Source of the DNA: Diatrype stigma
Taxonomy: Eukaryota; Ascomycota; Sordariomycetes; Xylariales; Diatrypaceae
NCBI GenBank assembly: GCA_022225965.2
Contig: JAKJXP020000001.1
Location: 1,364,001-1,428,000 of the forward strand
DNA: 64,000 bases
Reading direction: 5' to 3'
Part shown: positions 36,964 to 48,518 of the stretch, one piece after another
Position numbering within the stretch: the stretch's first letter is position 1
Layout of the letters: every line of letters starts with the position of its first letter
Made by a program: the position numbers and the translations under genes
The notes under the pieces: generated by a model
What the model saw: only the letters and a program-made list of their open reading frames with translations
Database searches by the model: none
Told to the model about the DNA's origin: nothing

Positions 36964-38979
36964 TATGAAAGAGCTCACGAGTAGAATATCTACTTATTAC
37001 GTCCTGTTGAACTTCGCATTCTTTGGCAGGTATAGAGAGAATACGACCAAGCGTGTTCTCGAGGCATCTACTTATAGTTGCCTAAAAAGAGCCTCATGCT
37101 CTAGGATGATGAACAGGCTCTCTGGCAGGGCCTCCCTACTGCCTTATAATATTACCTATTACTTTCTCCAATTTCTTGATCCGGCAACGAGAGGTACAGC
37201 AGCGAATGCGAAGAAGCTGGCATATCACAACCATTGGATGAAGTACTCTCTTGCCAAGTATATTTACCAGGCTGTGCTACACGAAGCATGCCTTGCAGCG
37301 CCCCAATGAAACCATAAGAGGGCCTATAACCACGAAAGGAATTCCTTGTGCCTCGTAACTTCAGCCACGTCACTGCCTTACCATCGAATGAGTCACAAAA
37401 GGGCATACTGTGTTTTGTTCCATATAGACCATAATTTGTCGTGCGTTCAGCTTCCAAGGACGAACCTCTTTCCTTGATATGTTGAATCCGACACTAGCAA
37501 ATACTTCGCAATAAGCAGATTCAGTCTGTCCTTCAAACGACGGCAATGACATACCTCCGGCCTAGGGATGGAAAAGAACATCAGAGCTAAATAAGTCTTC
37601 ATGCCTACTTTCCAGTGACCCCCGACCCCCAAGTAGTTCATATGACGGCTCTGGCCACCGATGTGAATTTGCTGTACCCCTGGCCTGGTGAACGACAAAA
37701 CCCGAGGGAGAACCAATATTTTACCACACTACCCTTGCGATCCTGGCTATGCTCAGAAGCTTGACAAAAACCATGTTTCATCGAATTTAATCCTGCCATA
37801 AAGAGACGCTTAAGATGGGAACACTAGGTACAACGCAGTAGGGCTGTAGCCTTTTGAAACCCACTGGTTCACAATACATGTTGTACTAGTAACCGAGATA
37901 TAGCTCATACTGGATATATTTTCTGCGATTCGTTGTTTGTGTAGTCATGTTTTGGCTATATATGCAATGAACCCCTACCCTACCTAGCTGTCACTACTGT
38001 TCGCCCTACCTAAGGCACCACCCAAGGCGCCGCCAGAAGCCATCCGACCTACATTACCTTGACGATCGAGTAAAAGGTAAAATACTAGGAAGACCTTTGG
38101 CACTTGCAGCACCTACCGTTCCTATAGTATCGTCCGTGCCACCAGTATGAGATCTCACGATAACTTCGGCCATAGGGGCTAATAAAGGCTCGAGGCACAA
38201 CAGAAGGATCGAAGCTATATGGTACATCACAAAAGGACCAATCCAATGAAAGGGGGGATTACTGCGCAAATCACGAATCTTGAGTTTGCAACTACATCAT
38301 GAAAGTGCATGTCTCATTCGATTCTATCAAAATTATAAGAAACGGTCTTCAAGGGCCAAGAAATCATGCTCACACATATACCGAGCCAGCCCTGCGCAGC
38401 ATATAATCAATCCATGGCTCATCTGTATAAGCGTTACTGCTGAGAAGACAGAGACCGGCCAGATCATGTCCCTGACTAACTAACGCCTCCAAGTTTGGGT
38501 CTACCATTATTATTTCCCACCCTCTATTAATGCTCCCGCCCGACTACCGGGACGCCTCCCCTTCGGCGCTATGGTATACTTCGGCCCATTGGGACACGGG
38601 GGTGTCCCGTTCGAGGCCGTAGCTCAACAGTACTCCACCAAATACTGGTTACAAAGTGGGAATCCCGGCGTGGTTAGTTCCTTGTGTTAAGGTAGGTCGC
38701 GTCGGTCTGTCTACCCGCAAGATTATGATGAATCCACTTATTTAGTAGTTGAGGCTACGACCCCTTTCCTCATCCGACGGCGGCCCTTGTTGTACATGCG
38801 CTGTAAACATACGCGTTACATTACTGATGGATGTGATGACGGAGCTATTCATTTGGCTCCTTCTGCCACGCGGCTATGCGTTCCGGCCACAGTCTGTGGT
38901 CACGGACTCGTAGAATATTCAAAGGCCAAAGGTTTTCGTTCCTCTATCGCTTGTGTTTCGCCACATCTTCCTCGGCCAA
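36964..38979. other. 2 kb spacer without a recognised gene
   Basis: Short minus-strand frames at 37152-37716 (for example SVGFNISRKEVRPWKLNARQ) are protein-like in composition but interrupted and not recognised; they may be relics. A strong hairpin lies at 38582-38619. The right end is the 3' flank of pex2. Confidence 0.45.
38582..38619. other. Two-step hairpin
   Basis: An inner perfect stem, GGGACAC (38591-38597) with GTGTCCC (38602-38608), is enclosed by CGGCC (38582-38586) with GGCCG (38615-38619). It lies about 360 bp past the pex2 stop codon. It could be a transcript-end structure or an RNA element; function unknown. Confidence 0.35.
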
Positions 38980-40470
38980 TCAATCGCTAAAGTCGCCCTC
39001 GACGCCATCTTCCTCTTCCTCGTAGATCTCGGAGTCGGTACTCTCGGGGCTGTCGGTGCCCGAGTTGTCGAATTTCTCCTTACGAGGGCCACCGTCTGTG
39101 GCTGCGCCGCTCGGCTTGTTGCTGTCGTCGTCGTCCTCCTCTCCCTCCGCTACTGGCTCGGGCGCGACCTCCTGCATGTCGGCAAATCCGACGTGCTTTG
39201 TCGTCGTGGACGGCGACGAGGCTTTCGCCGCCGCCGGTGGTTCCAGGACGTCGCCGCTCCATGGCTTGCACTCCTTCACCAGCTCGCCGCAGCGCAGGCA
39301 GGTCCAGCCCTCGCCCTCCTCGCGCTCCAGCCGGGTCGCCAGGCACACGTAGCAGTATATGCACGCGCAGGGGATGGTCTCGTAGGGGTTCGTGATGTCC
39401 GTCTGGGCGGACCCGACCACGCCGCTCGACGCCGCGGCCGCCATCACCTCGTTCTCAGACATGGCCGAGTTCTGGTCCTGGTAGCAGATGGCGCAGGTGC
39501 GCTCGGGCAGGAACGCGTACTCGCCTTCCTTCTTCTTCTTCCCCTCCTCTCCAGTGTCCGCGTCCGCGCTGCTGCTGCTGATCATCTGCTTGGTCTTCCG
39601 CCACGTGCGGCTGAGCCACCGCCGCCAGCGGTTGATGCCCACCAGCGGCAGGACGAAGAGCAGGAACTCCGTGAAGGCGTGCCATACGAGCTGGCGGTTG
39701 AGGTACTCGAACGACACCTCCCGGCTGACCTGGCTAGTTGGCGGTGCTAGGCGCATCTTGAGCACCCGGTCTAGGAGCGTTCGGTACCGCCCGTGCAGGA
39801 GGAACACGAGGAAGGAGGCGAAAGCCGCGACGGAGTGGACGGTCGTGAGTCTCGAGGTGATGGCCGATAAGCGGCGTACCGTGGGCGAGGGCTCATCGTA
39901 CCCGTTGTCCTTGTCGATCAACCAGTTCTCCCACTTCGTCCAGCCGTACTTGCCGCCGACGGTGACCAGGCCGTAGAGGGCCTTCTGCCAGCGGCTCGGC
40001 GGGGTCAGGACGGGCCCGGCTCGGCGCGCGTCGGTGTACTTGAGGTTCTGCAGGGCGGCGCCGTAGGTGGCGTCGTGGTCCCAGACGGTGAGCTTGAAGA
40101 GGACGGCGCGCAGCGCGAGGAGGATCTCGGCGGACCAGTCGTCCTTGAGGGTGCCGCCGCCCAGGTACTTGACGGCCTCGCCGACCTGGTCGCGCAGCTG
40201 GCCCACCAGGTCCTCGTCCAGCAGCTCGGCGTCGACCTGGCCCACCCGGAACGCCGGCCGCGTGCCCTCCCGCGACGCGAGCAGCTCCCACGTCGACAGC
40301 GACGCGGACCCCGCCCGGTTCAGGGGAAACGGCAGCCGCGACACCTGCGACCACGCCCGCGACGCATCGCGCTGCGCCGCCTGCAGCGCCGAAGCCTCGC
40401 GCTCGCGGGCTTGGCGCCGCGCCGCCAGGCGCTGCTGCGCCTGCGCGAAACTCGAGTTCGACGAGCTCAT
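38980..40470 (-). CDS. pex2: Peroxin-2, peroxisomal RING E3 ubiquitin ligase
   Basis: Intronless, 496 aa. Pex2 works with Pex10 and Pex12 in the peroxisomal membrane to ubiquitinate the import receptor Pex5 so it can be recycled or degraded. The N-terminal Pex2/Pex12 domain (about 55-300) contains hydrophobic segments such as VHSVAAFASFLVFLL and HAFTEFLLFVLPLVG. The RING follows at about 330-400: CAIC, a long insert, CACIYCYVC and CLRCGE. The usual RING histidine (C-x-H) is cysteine here (C-A-C); from memory the same variant occurs in other filamentous fungi. The C-terminal 80 residues are acidic and disordered (EEEEDGVEGDFSD end). The first Met fits: it starts MSSSNSSFAQAQQRLAARRQ, and the upstream sequence is T/G-rich leader. 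In Podospora the orthologue (car1) is also needed for karyogamy. Confidence 0.95.
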   Translation of the reverse strand: MSSSNSSFAQAQQRLAARRQAREREASALQAAQRDASRAWSQVSRLPFPLNRAGSASLSTWELLASREGTRPAFRVGQVDAELLDEDLVGQLRDQVGEAVKYLGGGTLKDDWSAEILLALRAVLFKLTVWDHDATYGAALQNLKYTDARRAGPVLTPPSRWQKALYGLVTVGGKYGWTKWENWLIDKDNGYDEPSPTVRRLSAITSRLTTVHSVAAFASFLVFLLHGRYRTLLDRVLKMRLAPPTSQVSREVSFEYLNRQLVWHAFTEFLLFVLPLVGINRWRRWLSRTWRKTKQMISSSSADADTGEEGKKKKEGEYAFLPERTCAICYQDQNSAMSENEVMAAAASSGVVGSAQTDITNPYETIPCACIYCYVCLATRLEREEGEGWTCLRCGELVKECKPWSGDVLEPPAAAKASSPSTTTKHVGFADMQEVAPEPVAEGEEDDDDSNKPSGAATDGGPRKEKFDNSGTDSPESTDSEIYEEEEDGVEGDFSD

Positions 40471-41295
40471 CGGGGCGACGCGTGCATCGTTCGTCTCGTT
40501 GTTCGAGTGGGTTGGTTGGTTGATTGGTCGGTGGGCGGGTGCGTGGTTCCGTTCGTTCGTTTCGTCCCGTTCGTTTTGTTCGAGCGCGTTAATTAGCTGG
40601 GTCGAGAGGGATGGATGGGTATTATTGGTATTCTCGTTGTTATTGTTACGGTCAAAGAGCTAGGCGGTAATTCGGTCGTCCAGCATTTACATTTGCTTAG
40701 GTCTCGTAGGTGGTGATTGATCAGATCGTTACCTCTTAGCCCGGAATTGGAACTTTGTCCTTATGCCCTTCCTCGATAACGTGTCCTGCGAACGAAGGAA
40801 GCAAGGGCAATGGAGCGAGGGTTGAAGGGAAATGGAATGACGTTGCGGGAAAGCTAATAATTGCTACCGTAGGTTGTAGTTACCCATTGCAAGTGCTACA
40901 CTCACTGCCACGGTAGGGGCCGAACCGAGGTAACGCAGCCTACTTTCTTTTGATTGGTGATCACTCCACGAGACTCCACAAGTTGGAGCTTGTACTCTTC
41001 GGCATCTCTTGTCGCTCAGTCGCTGTAGGCGAGACCTGATGAACGCCCTGACTAACCTAGCAGCTGCCTAGTACATACCTACATAATAGTATGTAGGTAA
41101 GTACGAAGTATACGACACGGCTTGAAGATAGGGGGAACAACCCTCGGTAGATATCCAGTACCAACGCCGTACCAATATAGATTATACCCATTGAGCTTAT
41201 TATGTTCACTTCGTAGACGACCTCATCTTTCTATTTTTCCATCACTTGATCCTTCCTTCTTCCAAGATCTATGATTTATCTTGTCGAACTCCTGT
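40471..41295. other. Spacer between pex2 and the hydrolase gene
   Basis: Contains the pex2 promoter and the 3' flank of the hydrolase gene. A near-palindromic TACATACCTACATAAT...ATGTAGGTAAGTA tract lies at about 41071-41103. No gene is seen. Confidence 0.5.
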
Positions 41296-42321
41296 CTACG
41301 CTAATGTCTTTTCGAGCCACCCCCCAATTTCTTGCCAAACCTCCTTGTTCGCCTGCTGTCTCCTGCGTTCCCACACAGGGTCCTTAATTCGTTCGAAGAA
41401 GTGCGTGAAACAGTGAGGCATGTCCTTGACACAATAGTACCTGACACCGTTCTTCTCCCATTGATCTTTGCTATATGTTTCGGTCCCTTCGTCCACGCCG
41501 CCTAGCTTGCAAGCCATGCGATGCCCCTCGTAGCACAGACAGTCAGCCTCTGCCGTAATCATGAATAATGGCTGTGGTATGGCTTCCCTGCTTGCGTAGA
41601 TGGGACTCAGAAGCGGATCGCGTAGGTTCTGTCCGACTGGGATATACGCCCAGTTGTACATTGGCTGTTGTTTCGGTAGGTGATCTTCTCTACCCCAATT
41701 CGACACTACGCCTTGCGGTCGACCCTCTCCGGTAAAGTCCGTCAGCGGATAGAAGGCCACCAAAGCCTTGACGATTTCTTTCACCTCCGGAAACTGTGCC
41801 AGTGCCGAAGTCATGACAGCGCCGGCCGAGAAGCCACCGAGGACTACCCTGTCCCGATCTATGGGCAGGGTCTCATCCGCTAGCACAGCCTTCATGATAG
41901 CGAGGCAGTCGAAGATCGCCGTAGGAAACTTGTGCCGTGGCGCGAGGCGGTACTCTAAGCTGACGACGCAGTACCCGTGCTCGTCAGCCAGGAGGCGCGC
42001 TTGCTGGTCGTCCATCTGTGCGTCACCGATGACCCAGCCGCCTCCGTGTATGAGAAAGAATACTGGGCATGCTGGGCTATCACCCTGTCCATGATGCTTC
42101 GGCAGGAAGACACGAGCCGGGAGGCTTGGCCGGGCCGAGTACGTTTTGATCAGGGTTGGTTTCACCGAGTCGAAGAAGTCGCGACGTTTCCACCGAAAAT
42201 AAGCGAAAACATACGCAATGAAGCGGTTGTACGTGAACGATTCGAAGTAGAACCTCAGGGTTGATAGAATCGAAACGGGTTCGCGGACGACCGTCTGGAC
42301 ACTGTCTTTCTGCTGAGCCAT
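41296..42321 (-). CDS. Alpha/beta-hydrolase fold-3 esterase/lipase (HSL family)
   Basis: Intronless, 341 aa from the ATG at 42321; the frame extends further up but without an ATG. The oxyanion motif HGGGW is at 92-96, the nucleophile elbow GFSAG at 163-167 (Ser165), the acid is probably Asp260 (TAEAD) and the histidine His303 (MPHCF). All three catalytic residues are present. This family (hormone-sensitive-lipase-like) hydrolyses carboxyl esters; fungal members range from detoxifying esterases to secondary-metabolite enzymes, and the substrate cannot be told from sequence. There is no convincing signal peptide; a hydrophobic stretch near the N-terminus (YNRFIAYVFAYF) may associate with membrane. 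Confidence 0.92.
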   Translation of the reverse strand: MAQQKDSVQTVVREPVSILSTLRFYFESFTYNRFIAYVFAYFRWKRRDFFDSVKPTLIKTYSARPSLPARVFLPKHHGQGDSPACPVFFLIHGGGWVIGDAQMDDQQARLLADEHGYCVVSLEYRLAPRHKFPTAIFDCLAIMKAVLADETLPIDRDRVVLGGFSAGAVMTSALAQFPEVKEIVKALVAFYPLTDFTGEGRPQGVVSNWGREDHLPKQQPMYNWAYIPVGQNLRDPLLSPIYASREAIPQPLFMITAEADCLCYEGHRMACKLGGVDEGTETYSKDQWEKNGVRYYCVKDMPHCFTHFFERIKDPVWERRRQQANKEVWQEIGGWLEKTLA

Positions 42322-44008
42322 GGCTATTGATGCCCCTCTATGGGGTATAACTGGACATAGACTTTGGTTAATTTGTAGCAAGGAGGGTAGCACCGCTGGA
42401 GAGGATTCATGATGATCCGGAGCAAGGCTCGCACCATGAACTATATATACAGGGTGACTTCTTCGTTCTTACTTACTTATAACTATGTCCCAGGAATATC
42501 CGGAGTTAAGCCCAAGTATCGGCGTAAGCCCATTGTATACTATCAGCAAGTATTCACAGAAGACTTAGTTATAGAAGCTTAACTTATGTGATTAAGTAAA
42601 CATACCCACCGAAGTATAAACTCCTACCCCTTTCGTAGAAATAGATCCCATCGTATTGAGGGGGTTGGAGTATTTAGATTTATTGAGTCCGGACTTACCC
42701 AGACACGGCCGTTATCTCCAGACGGGGGAACCATTTGCCCTTTAATGGCGCTGAAGATTGACCCGTTGGACAAACAGCTTCGAATTTCATTCTCCGACTG
42801 GTGATGCCTCGAGGCTTGGTTCTCAGGAGTTTGGCAGCTTGTTCTAGAGAGTCCAAAGGGCACTACAGCAGCCTAGAGCGGTTGCCTTACCGTACTAGGC
42901 ATGAATTCGTATGCTTAGGAAAGTATTGTTAGGGAAGTCGCCTGATGACTTCCGGCTAGCTAATCACCAGCAATCAAAGGGCTTTCATCACCTCTTTCTA
43001 TGAAGTGCTCATGCGCAATAGATGTTGGGGAAAGGCAGAAGAACTGCTTGGGAGCAATTCCGAGCGTAGAGCCCTAGCAGTCATTCTGCATGCAGAATCA
43101 AGTTAGATAGCGCAAAGTTGACAAGTATGTGCTATGAGATCAAGGCTTGAATTCATACTTTATATCTTTGGGAGCTAGAAAGCAAAGAACGATCTGAAAA
43201 GGGGAAACACAAGCTCGGTTACCATATTGTGACTAAATGAATTGACATGCTAAGAGATTGGCAAATCCGATGGTATATCCAAATACAAGACCTATAGTCT
43301 ACGCTTCTGGGTATTATACTCCTTCACCACTAAAGTGCAACTGAGTGACTGAACGTTAACGACTGTCCGTATCGAATACACAGGAAACTACGAGCATTCC
43401 TTGGGTACTAAAGAGTACGATTATTCGGATGTGACAGAAATCCAAGTGCTTGAAAGGAGAGAACAATGCTGCATGGTATACGGTATACCTACTTGGCAAT
43501 GAAGGAACTTGATAAGCCTTTGGCTGCAGTCAGAATGCCTCGTTATCAAACAGGAAGGAGACGACTCAACCCCTGATACGCGCCTACATATAGGTACATA
43601 TATGTACATACAAGTATGTTACTAGATGCCCTAACTCAGGGCTAAAGCGACGGTTAAGGCACACCTCCATACGCCAGCGCCAGCGCCAGCGTCAGCGTTA
43701 GGTGGCCACCTAGCAGCTGCCTAGGTAACCGTTATCGCATTCCACTGGGGTGAAGTCGATGGGCAAAGCTTCCTTAGCCCCGCCATTCATCCCACCTTGT
43801 CTTGGCAGTTCCAACACTCGCGAAGCTGCACTTTCTGTTAACATTGTTGACATTAGACAGGGAGCTCTAAAGAGCAAAATCACCAAAGCCTCCGACTCAT
43901 GAGGTCTCGCCGATTACCTCTAGATATAAGACTATCGACTGGTCTTGATCCACGACGCCGACAACATAATACCCTCTTAGCGGCGATCCTCTGCCGTTCT
44001 TCGGCAAT
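42322..44008. other. Divergent spacer between the hydrolase and kap120
   Basis: Shared upstream region of two divergently transcribed genes. Contains a TACATATATGTACATAC near-palindrome around 43597 and CGCCAG tandem units at 43673-43697. No coding region is recognised. Confidence 0.5.
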
Positions 44009-47000
44009 ATGAACTTCGCGATTGAAGTCCCTGGCGAGGCGAATCCCCTCAGCATACAAGAGCTATACCGTGTGCTACAGTCGGCTTCTTCTTATGACCA
44101 CCACCAACGCCAATCAGCAGGACAGCAGCTCTCGTCTTGGGAAGCTCACCGGAACTACTTCCCAGCACTACAGGTAATTGACCATGCTGTATATGTAACG
44201 TCAAATCGTGGCCATATCGTATTCTGACATTTATTATGACACCAGAGTATATTTTTAGACAAGAGCCTGCCTAGAGAGGTTCGACTCCTGGCCATTATCC
44301 AGCTGAAGAATGGCATCGACCGGTTCTGGCGACACTATACCCTTAAGAATGCGATACAGCCCGACGAGAAGGATGCTATAAGATCTAAGCTGTTCTACGG
44401 GACCATTGGAGAGGAAGACAAGCAACTAGCTCTGCACAACGCGTTGGTCATAGCCAAAATTCTCCGCATCGACTTCCCACAAGACTGGCCCGACCCCCTG
44501 TCCAAACTGGTCGGTCTGTTAAGAGAATCAAAGGACGGCAACGACTTTCACCTTTCTGGAGCGCTTCTCATACTGCTGCGGATCGTAAAAGAGCTAGGTG
44601 CAGCACGTCTGCGTAAGTCGCAAACGGCCTTACAAGCTGCAACACCCGAGCTGGTCTATGTCCTAGGTGAGGTTTACGACAAAAAGACGTCGGAATGGCT
44701 GGCATTCCTGAGCAACGGGAGTGGGAACGAGGACAACGCGGCGCGAGCGATCGAGAGCAGCCTCGTTACGTTGAAGATCCTTCGGCGGCTTCTGATTGTC
44801 GGTTATGAGTACCCCCACAGGGACAGAACAGTCCAGCAAATCTGGACTTTCTCCCAAACACATTTCAGTCAATTCCTCAATCTCGTCAACCCTGAATCGC
44901 CTATTCCGACAGTATACCAGGACCTTGTAGGAAAACACCTCCTACAGTTCACGAAACTGCACATCGAGATGGCCGAGAAACATGGTTCCAGTTTTGCGTC
45001 CCTACCTAATTCCCTAGATCTTGCTCGTGGTTATTGGGACCTCGTTGCCAACTTTGCCGAGGTCTTTGATAAGTCCGGCGGTATTCGACAAGAAAGCACA
45101 TCGGAGGTTAATGCCAAACCCAAAGCAGAGGGACCCTTGGTAGAAAAGCTTGCCTTGAAGGGGTTGTTGCTGATGCGAGCGTGCGTAAGAATGGTACATC
45201 ATCCGACACAATCCATCAAGTACCGATCAAAGGAGGACATAGAAGAGCAAAAGGAGGCAATCAATGTTGTGCGAAGAGAATTCCTCACAGAGACGCTCAT
45301 AACACAGATGGCTAATGCCATCATCACGAATCTTTTTCTCTTTCGGAAATCCGACCTCGAGGCTTGGGAAGAAGACCCCGAAGAGTGGGAGCAGCAAGAA
45401 GAAACCCAGGGCAATGCTTATGAATGGGAAGTCCGCCCATGTGCTGAGAAGCTGTTCTTGGACCTACTCACCAACTACAAGCAGCTTCTCATGCAACCCC
45501 TGCTGGCTTATTTCGCAACTGTTCGGAATCCACAGGCGGATATTGTAACTAAAGAAGCGGTTTACACTGCAATGGGTTTATCTGCAGCCCTGGTTTACGA
45601 AGCTTTCGATTTCGAAGATGTCCTGAAGTCAACAATAGTAAGCGATGCACAGCTTACCATTCCCTACTGCCAGGTTATTAGACGTCGAATCGGGATTCTG
45701 CTTAGCCAGTGGACACCAGTAAAGGCTACTAAGGAAAGTCGATCGTTGATTTATGAGATTTACCGCCGCTTTCTTGACCCTAACGACCCGAACAATGACA
45801 TCGTCGTCCGCATCACCGCTGGGAGGCAACTGAAAGCTGTTGTCGACGAGTTTGGGTTTGACAGCGAACTGTTCCTCCCCTTCGCCTCGGACGTCCTGTC
45901 CGAGCTTGTCAGCCTGATGCAAAGTGTCGTAGTTGACGAGACAAAACTCGCGATCCTTGAGACGACTAGAAGCCTAATTGAACGCATGGGAACCCATGTC
46001 TCTCATTTCGGAGACTTCATCATGACAGCTCTACCGGGCGTGTGGGAATCAGCTGGTGAGCTGAACTTCATGCTGAAACAGTCGGTCATGGCTATCCTTC
46101 AGACTCTAGTTGGTGCTATGAAGGGTGACTCCCAAAAATACCAATCTCAGATGCTACCACTAGTCGCAGAAGCAACACAGGCCGGGTCCGACCTCTACTT
46201 ATACCTAGTCGAAGAGGCATTAGATCTGTGGAACAGTATACTGCTCCAGACTTCACCACCTCTGCCCCCGCAGCTCCTGGAACTCGCCGAACGCGCTGTT
46301 CAGCAGCTCGGGGCCCAGAACGAGCACGTCTTCCCATACCTAAGCATCGTTGGATCTTACATACACCTGGCTCCTGAGGTCCTATTGGAGGATCGGTTCA
46401 GAAAACCAGTGCTGAACGCATTCTTTGCCTCCTTGAATACCAAAGCCCGCGAGCAACTCAACATCGTCACGAAATACACATCTCACTACATCCGGTATGC
46501 ACATGAACTTGGAGGTACGCCCGGACTACAATTGGTAGTGCAGGATATGCTCGAGACCGGCTTCTTACCCGGGATGCTCGATGGCATCCATGATGCGTTC
46601 GAGGCACACCAGACCTCTGGCCCTAACAGAAAAGAACCTCGTGTCAACAACCTCGGGATCGCGGATTATTTCGTCATCCTCTCACGGATAGCCGTCATAG
46701 ACCCAGGCATATTCGTCGAGATGCTGACTTCGTTCGGACCCATACAGCAGGTATGGTCCTGGTTAAGCGAGGAATGGTTCCGGGTCTTTGACAGCATCGC
46801 AGACCCCCATATGCTCAAGCTGAACCTCCTCGCCCTGACCCGCTTGCTGGAACTTCCACAGCCGGTACAGGATCTGGTCCTGGCGAAGCTCCAGGACTAC
46901 TTCTCGATGTGGACCAGTGTGATGGTCCAGATCCTGGGCGACGGTTATGCGGGCCCGGAGGGCGCTAACGTCGATACCCTAGTCCTGACCGAAGCCCTAC

Positions 47001-47224
47001 AGGGAACCGAGTGGGATACCACGAAGGACGTGAGAGAGCGAGCTATGTTCGCGAGAGACCCGGTCGTGACGGTCCACTCGCTTCAGTTCGTGAAGGAGCG
47101 GCTTGGCGGCCTCGTGGACAGGGTGGGCGGTTTGCAAGCCTTCCGCGACAACTGGGCTGTCAACGTCGACGGCGATGTGCTAGCTGGGTTCGAAGCCCTG
47201 GGCAAGGACCAGTCCGGGCCTTGA
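44009..47224 (+). CDS. kap120: Karyopherin Kap120 / importin-11 homologue
   Basis: Two exons, 44009-44173 and 44246-47224 (donor GTAATT, acceptor ACCAG, phase 0), give 1047 aa, close to the roughly 1030 aa of yeast Kap120. It is a beta-karyopherin carrying cargo through nuclear pores in a RanGTP-dependent way; yeast Kap120 imports the 60S factor Rpf1 among others. The importin-beta N-terminal domain spans about 25-110 (QSAGQQLSSWE ... SLPREVRLLAIIQLKNGIDRFWR), and the rest is HEAT-type helical repeats (for example LVEKLALKGLLLMRACVRMV). The family-typical acidic segment DLEAWEEDPEEWEQQEE is present. The gene is convergent with the DUF423 gene, 786 bp apart. Confidence 0.94.
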
Positions 47225-48010
47225 AGGCGCATGAGGGGTCTATCGCATCCATTTGAGCTAAAGTGAGAGCCTGCCACTATGGGAGTCAGCCACGGGAAGG
47301 AGGGGACGGGGGAGGGTGGGGGGTAGAACCTATGGCATATAGGGAGAGCCTGTGCTTGGTGCTTTCAAAAGATAGTTGATTAAGCATAGCAATGGTTGGA
47401 AATGGCAAAGTCACGATATTGACGGTTCTCTCTCCGAGTTCTTACAACACAATGTCCACGACAGCTTTTTGGTACCATTTTTATACCCTAGCTTTTAGCC
47501 AATGATGAGTCCATGATGATGCCTACTCATGTGTCTGCGGCTCCTATCAATGAATATGTGAGATCACTAGGGACTGATTGAACCAGGTTCTCAGGGTCGT
47601 GAAGAAAGAGCACCTGCTGAAGGTTTCATCAATCCCCTCTAGGTGAGGATATGGCTGTGACCTGGGATAAGATGAGTTGCTTTATGGTTTTCAAAGCAAA
47701 CCCAGTCTGTACGTAATAGGCTCGCCATATACACTACGATGTATCCTGCCAAGGAGAGATGGCTGCATGCGTCTTCAGAATAGGAGAATTGCCAGTCGCC
47801 GAGTTTAGTAGGTTTCCTGCGAGAGGCCTAGCTGCAGAAATAAACGTCACTGGGTCTTCAAGATAGGTAAGTATGTACGTAAAAGAACTCGCCGACCAAT
47901 TTGGCCACCATCCTTCCATCACCATCACCCCCTCCCGCAACCGTCATCATCCATTCACCCATCCATCCATCAGCCGAGCAGGTAGTTTGGTACCTTTTCA
48001 AAATTCCAAT
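47225..48010. other. Convergent 3' spacer
   Basis: Between the stop codons of kap120 and the DUF423 gene. G-rich just after kap120, then AT-richer with repeated CATCCATC words at 47950-47970. It must hold both polyadenylation regions; no gene is seen. Confidence 0.5.
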
Positions 48011-48518
48011 TCACTGAAAAGCCAAGGCGACCCAGCCCCCGATCAAGCACAAGCCGCCGATCGGCGTCACGGGGCCCAGGAACCGGAACCGCGCCGGGTC
48101 CAGCACCAGCGCGTAGATGCTGCCGCTGAACATGGTCATGCCAGCCGTGAACAGCCCGCCCGCCACCTTGTTCTCGGGCGCCGCCTGCGCGGCTACGAGG
48201 AGCGCTACCGAGTGGATGAGCTGCCGTGGGGTTAGTATAAAAAATGGGGGGAGGTAGGTGGGAGGGAGGGAGGGAGGGAGGTGAACTTGCCTGATACTGC
48301 GCCGCCGTGCCCCAGTTGGCGATCCGCGCCGGGTCCGAGATGGACTTCTTCAGGCCGTGGGCGCCGAAGGCCCCGAGGCAGACCGCCGACGCGCCGTACA
48401 GGGCGCCTACGGTCCAGAACATGTTGGTGCGCCGGCTGCTGCGAGTGCTAGTTCCGGCGACTGTCGTGTTGTTGCTGGTGGTGTTTTCGGGAAGTAAGGG
48501 TGCGCGCTCGTCGGACAT
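48011..48518 (-). CDS. DUF423 (TMEM256/YgdD-like) small membrane protein
   Basis: Two exons, 48518-48291 and 48220-48011, give 145 aa. The intron uses a GC donor: CAG followed by GCAAGT at 48290, with branch CTAAC and acceptor ACGGCAG. It is phase 0, and no GT site gives the right frame. After a polar N-terminus (MSDERAPLLPENTTS) there are four hydrophobic segments: FWTVGALYGASAVCLGAFGAHGL, LIHSVALLVAAQ, VAGGLFTAGMTMFSGSIYALVL and VTPIGGLCLIGGWVALAF. GAFGAHGL plus WGTAAQYQ-LIHSVALL is the family signature. Members occur from bacteria to mammals; the function is unknown. A GGGA microsatellite sits inside the intron. Confidence 0.92.

Noticed and set aside
38953..39750. 265-codon plus-strand open frame
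   Set aside because: Antisense to pex2, with Ala/Val/Leu/Arg bias and no domain.
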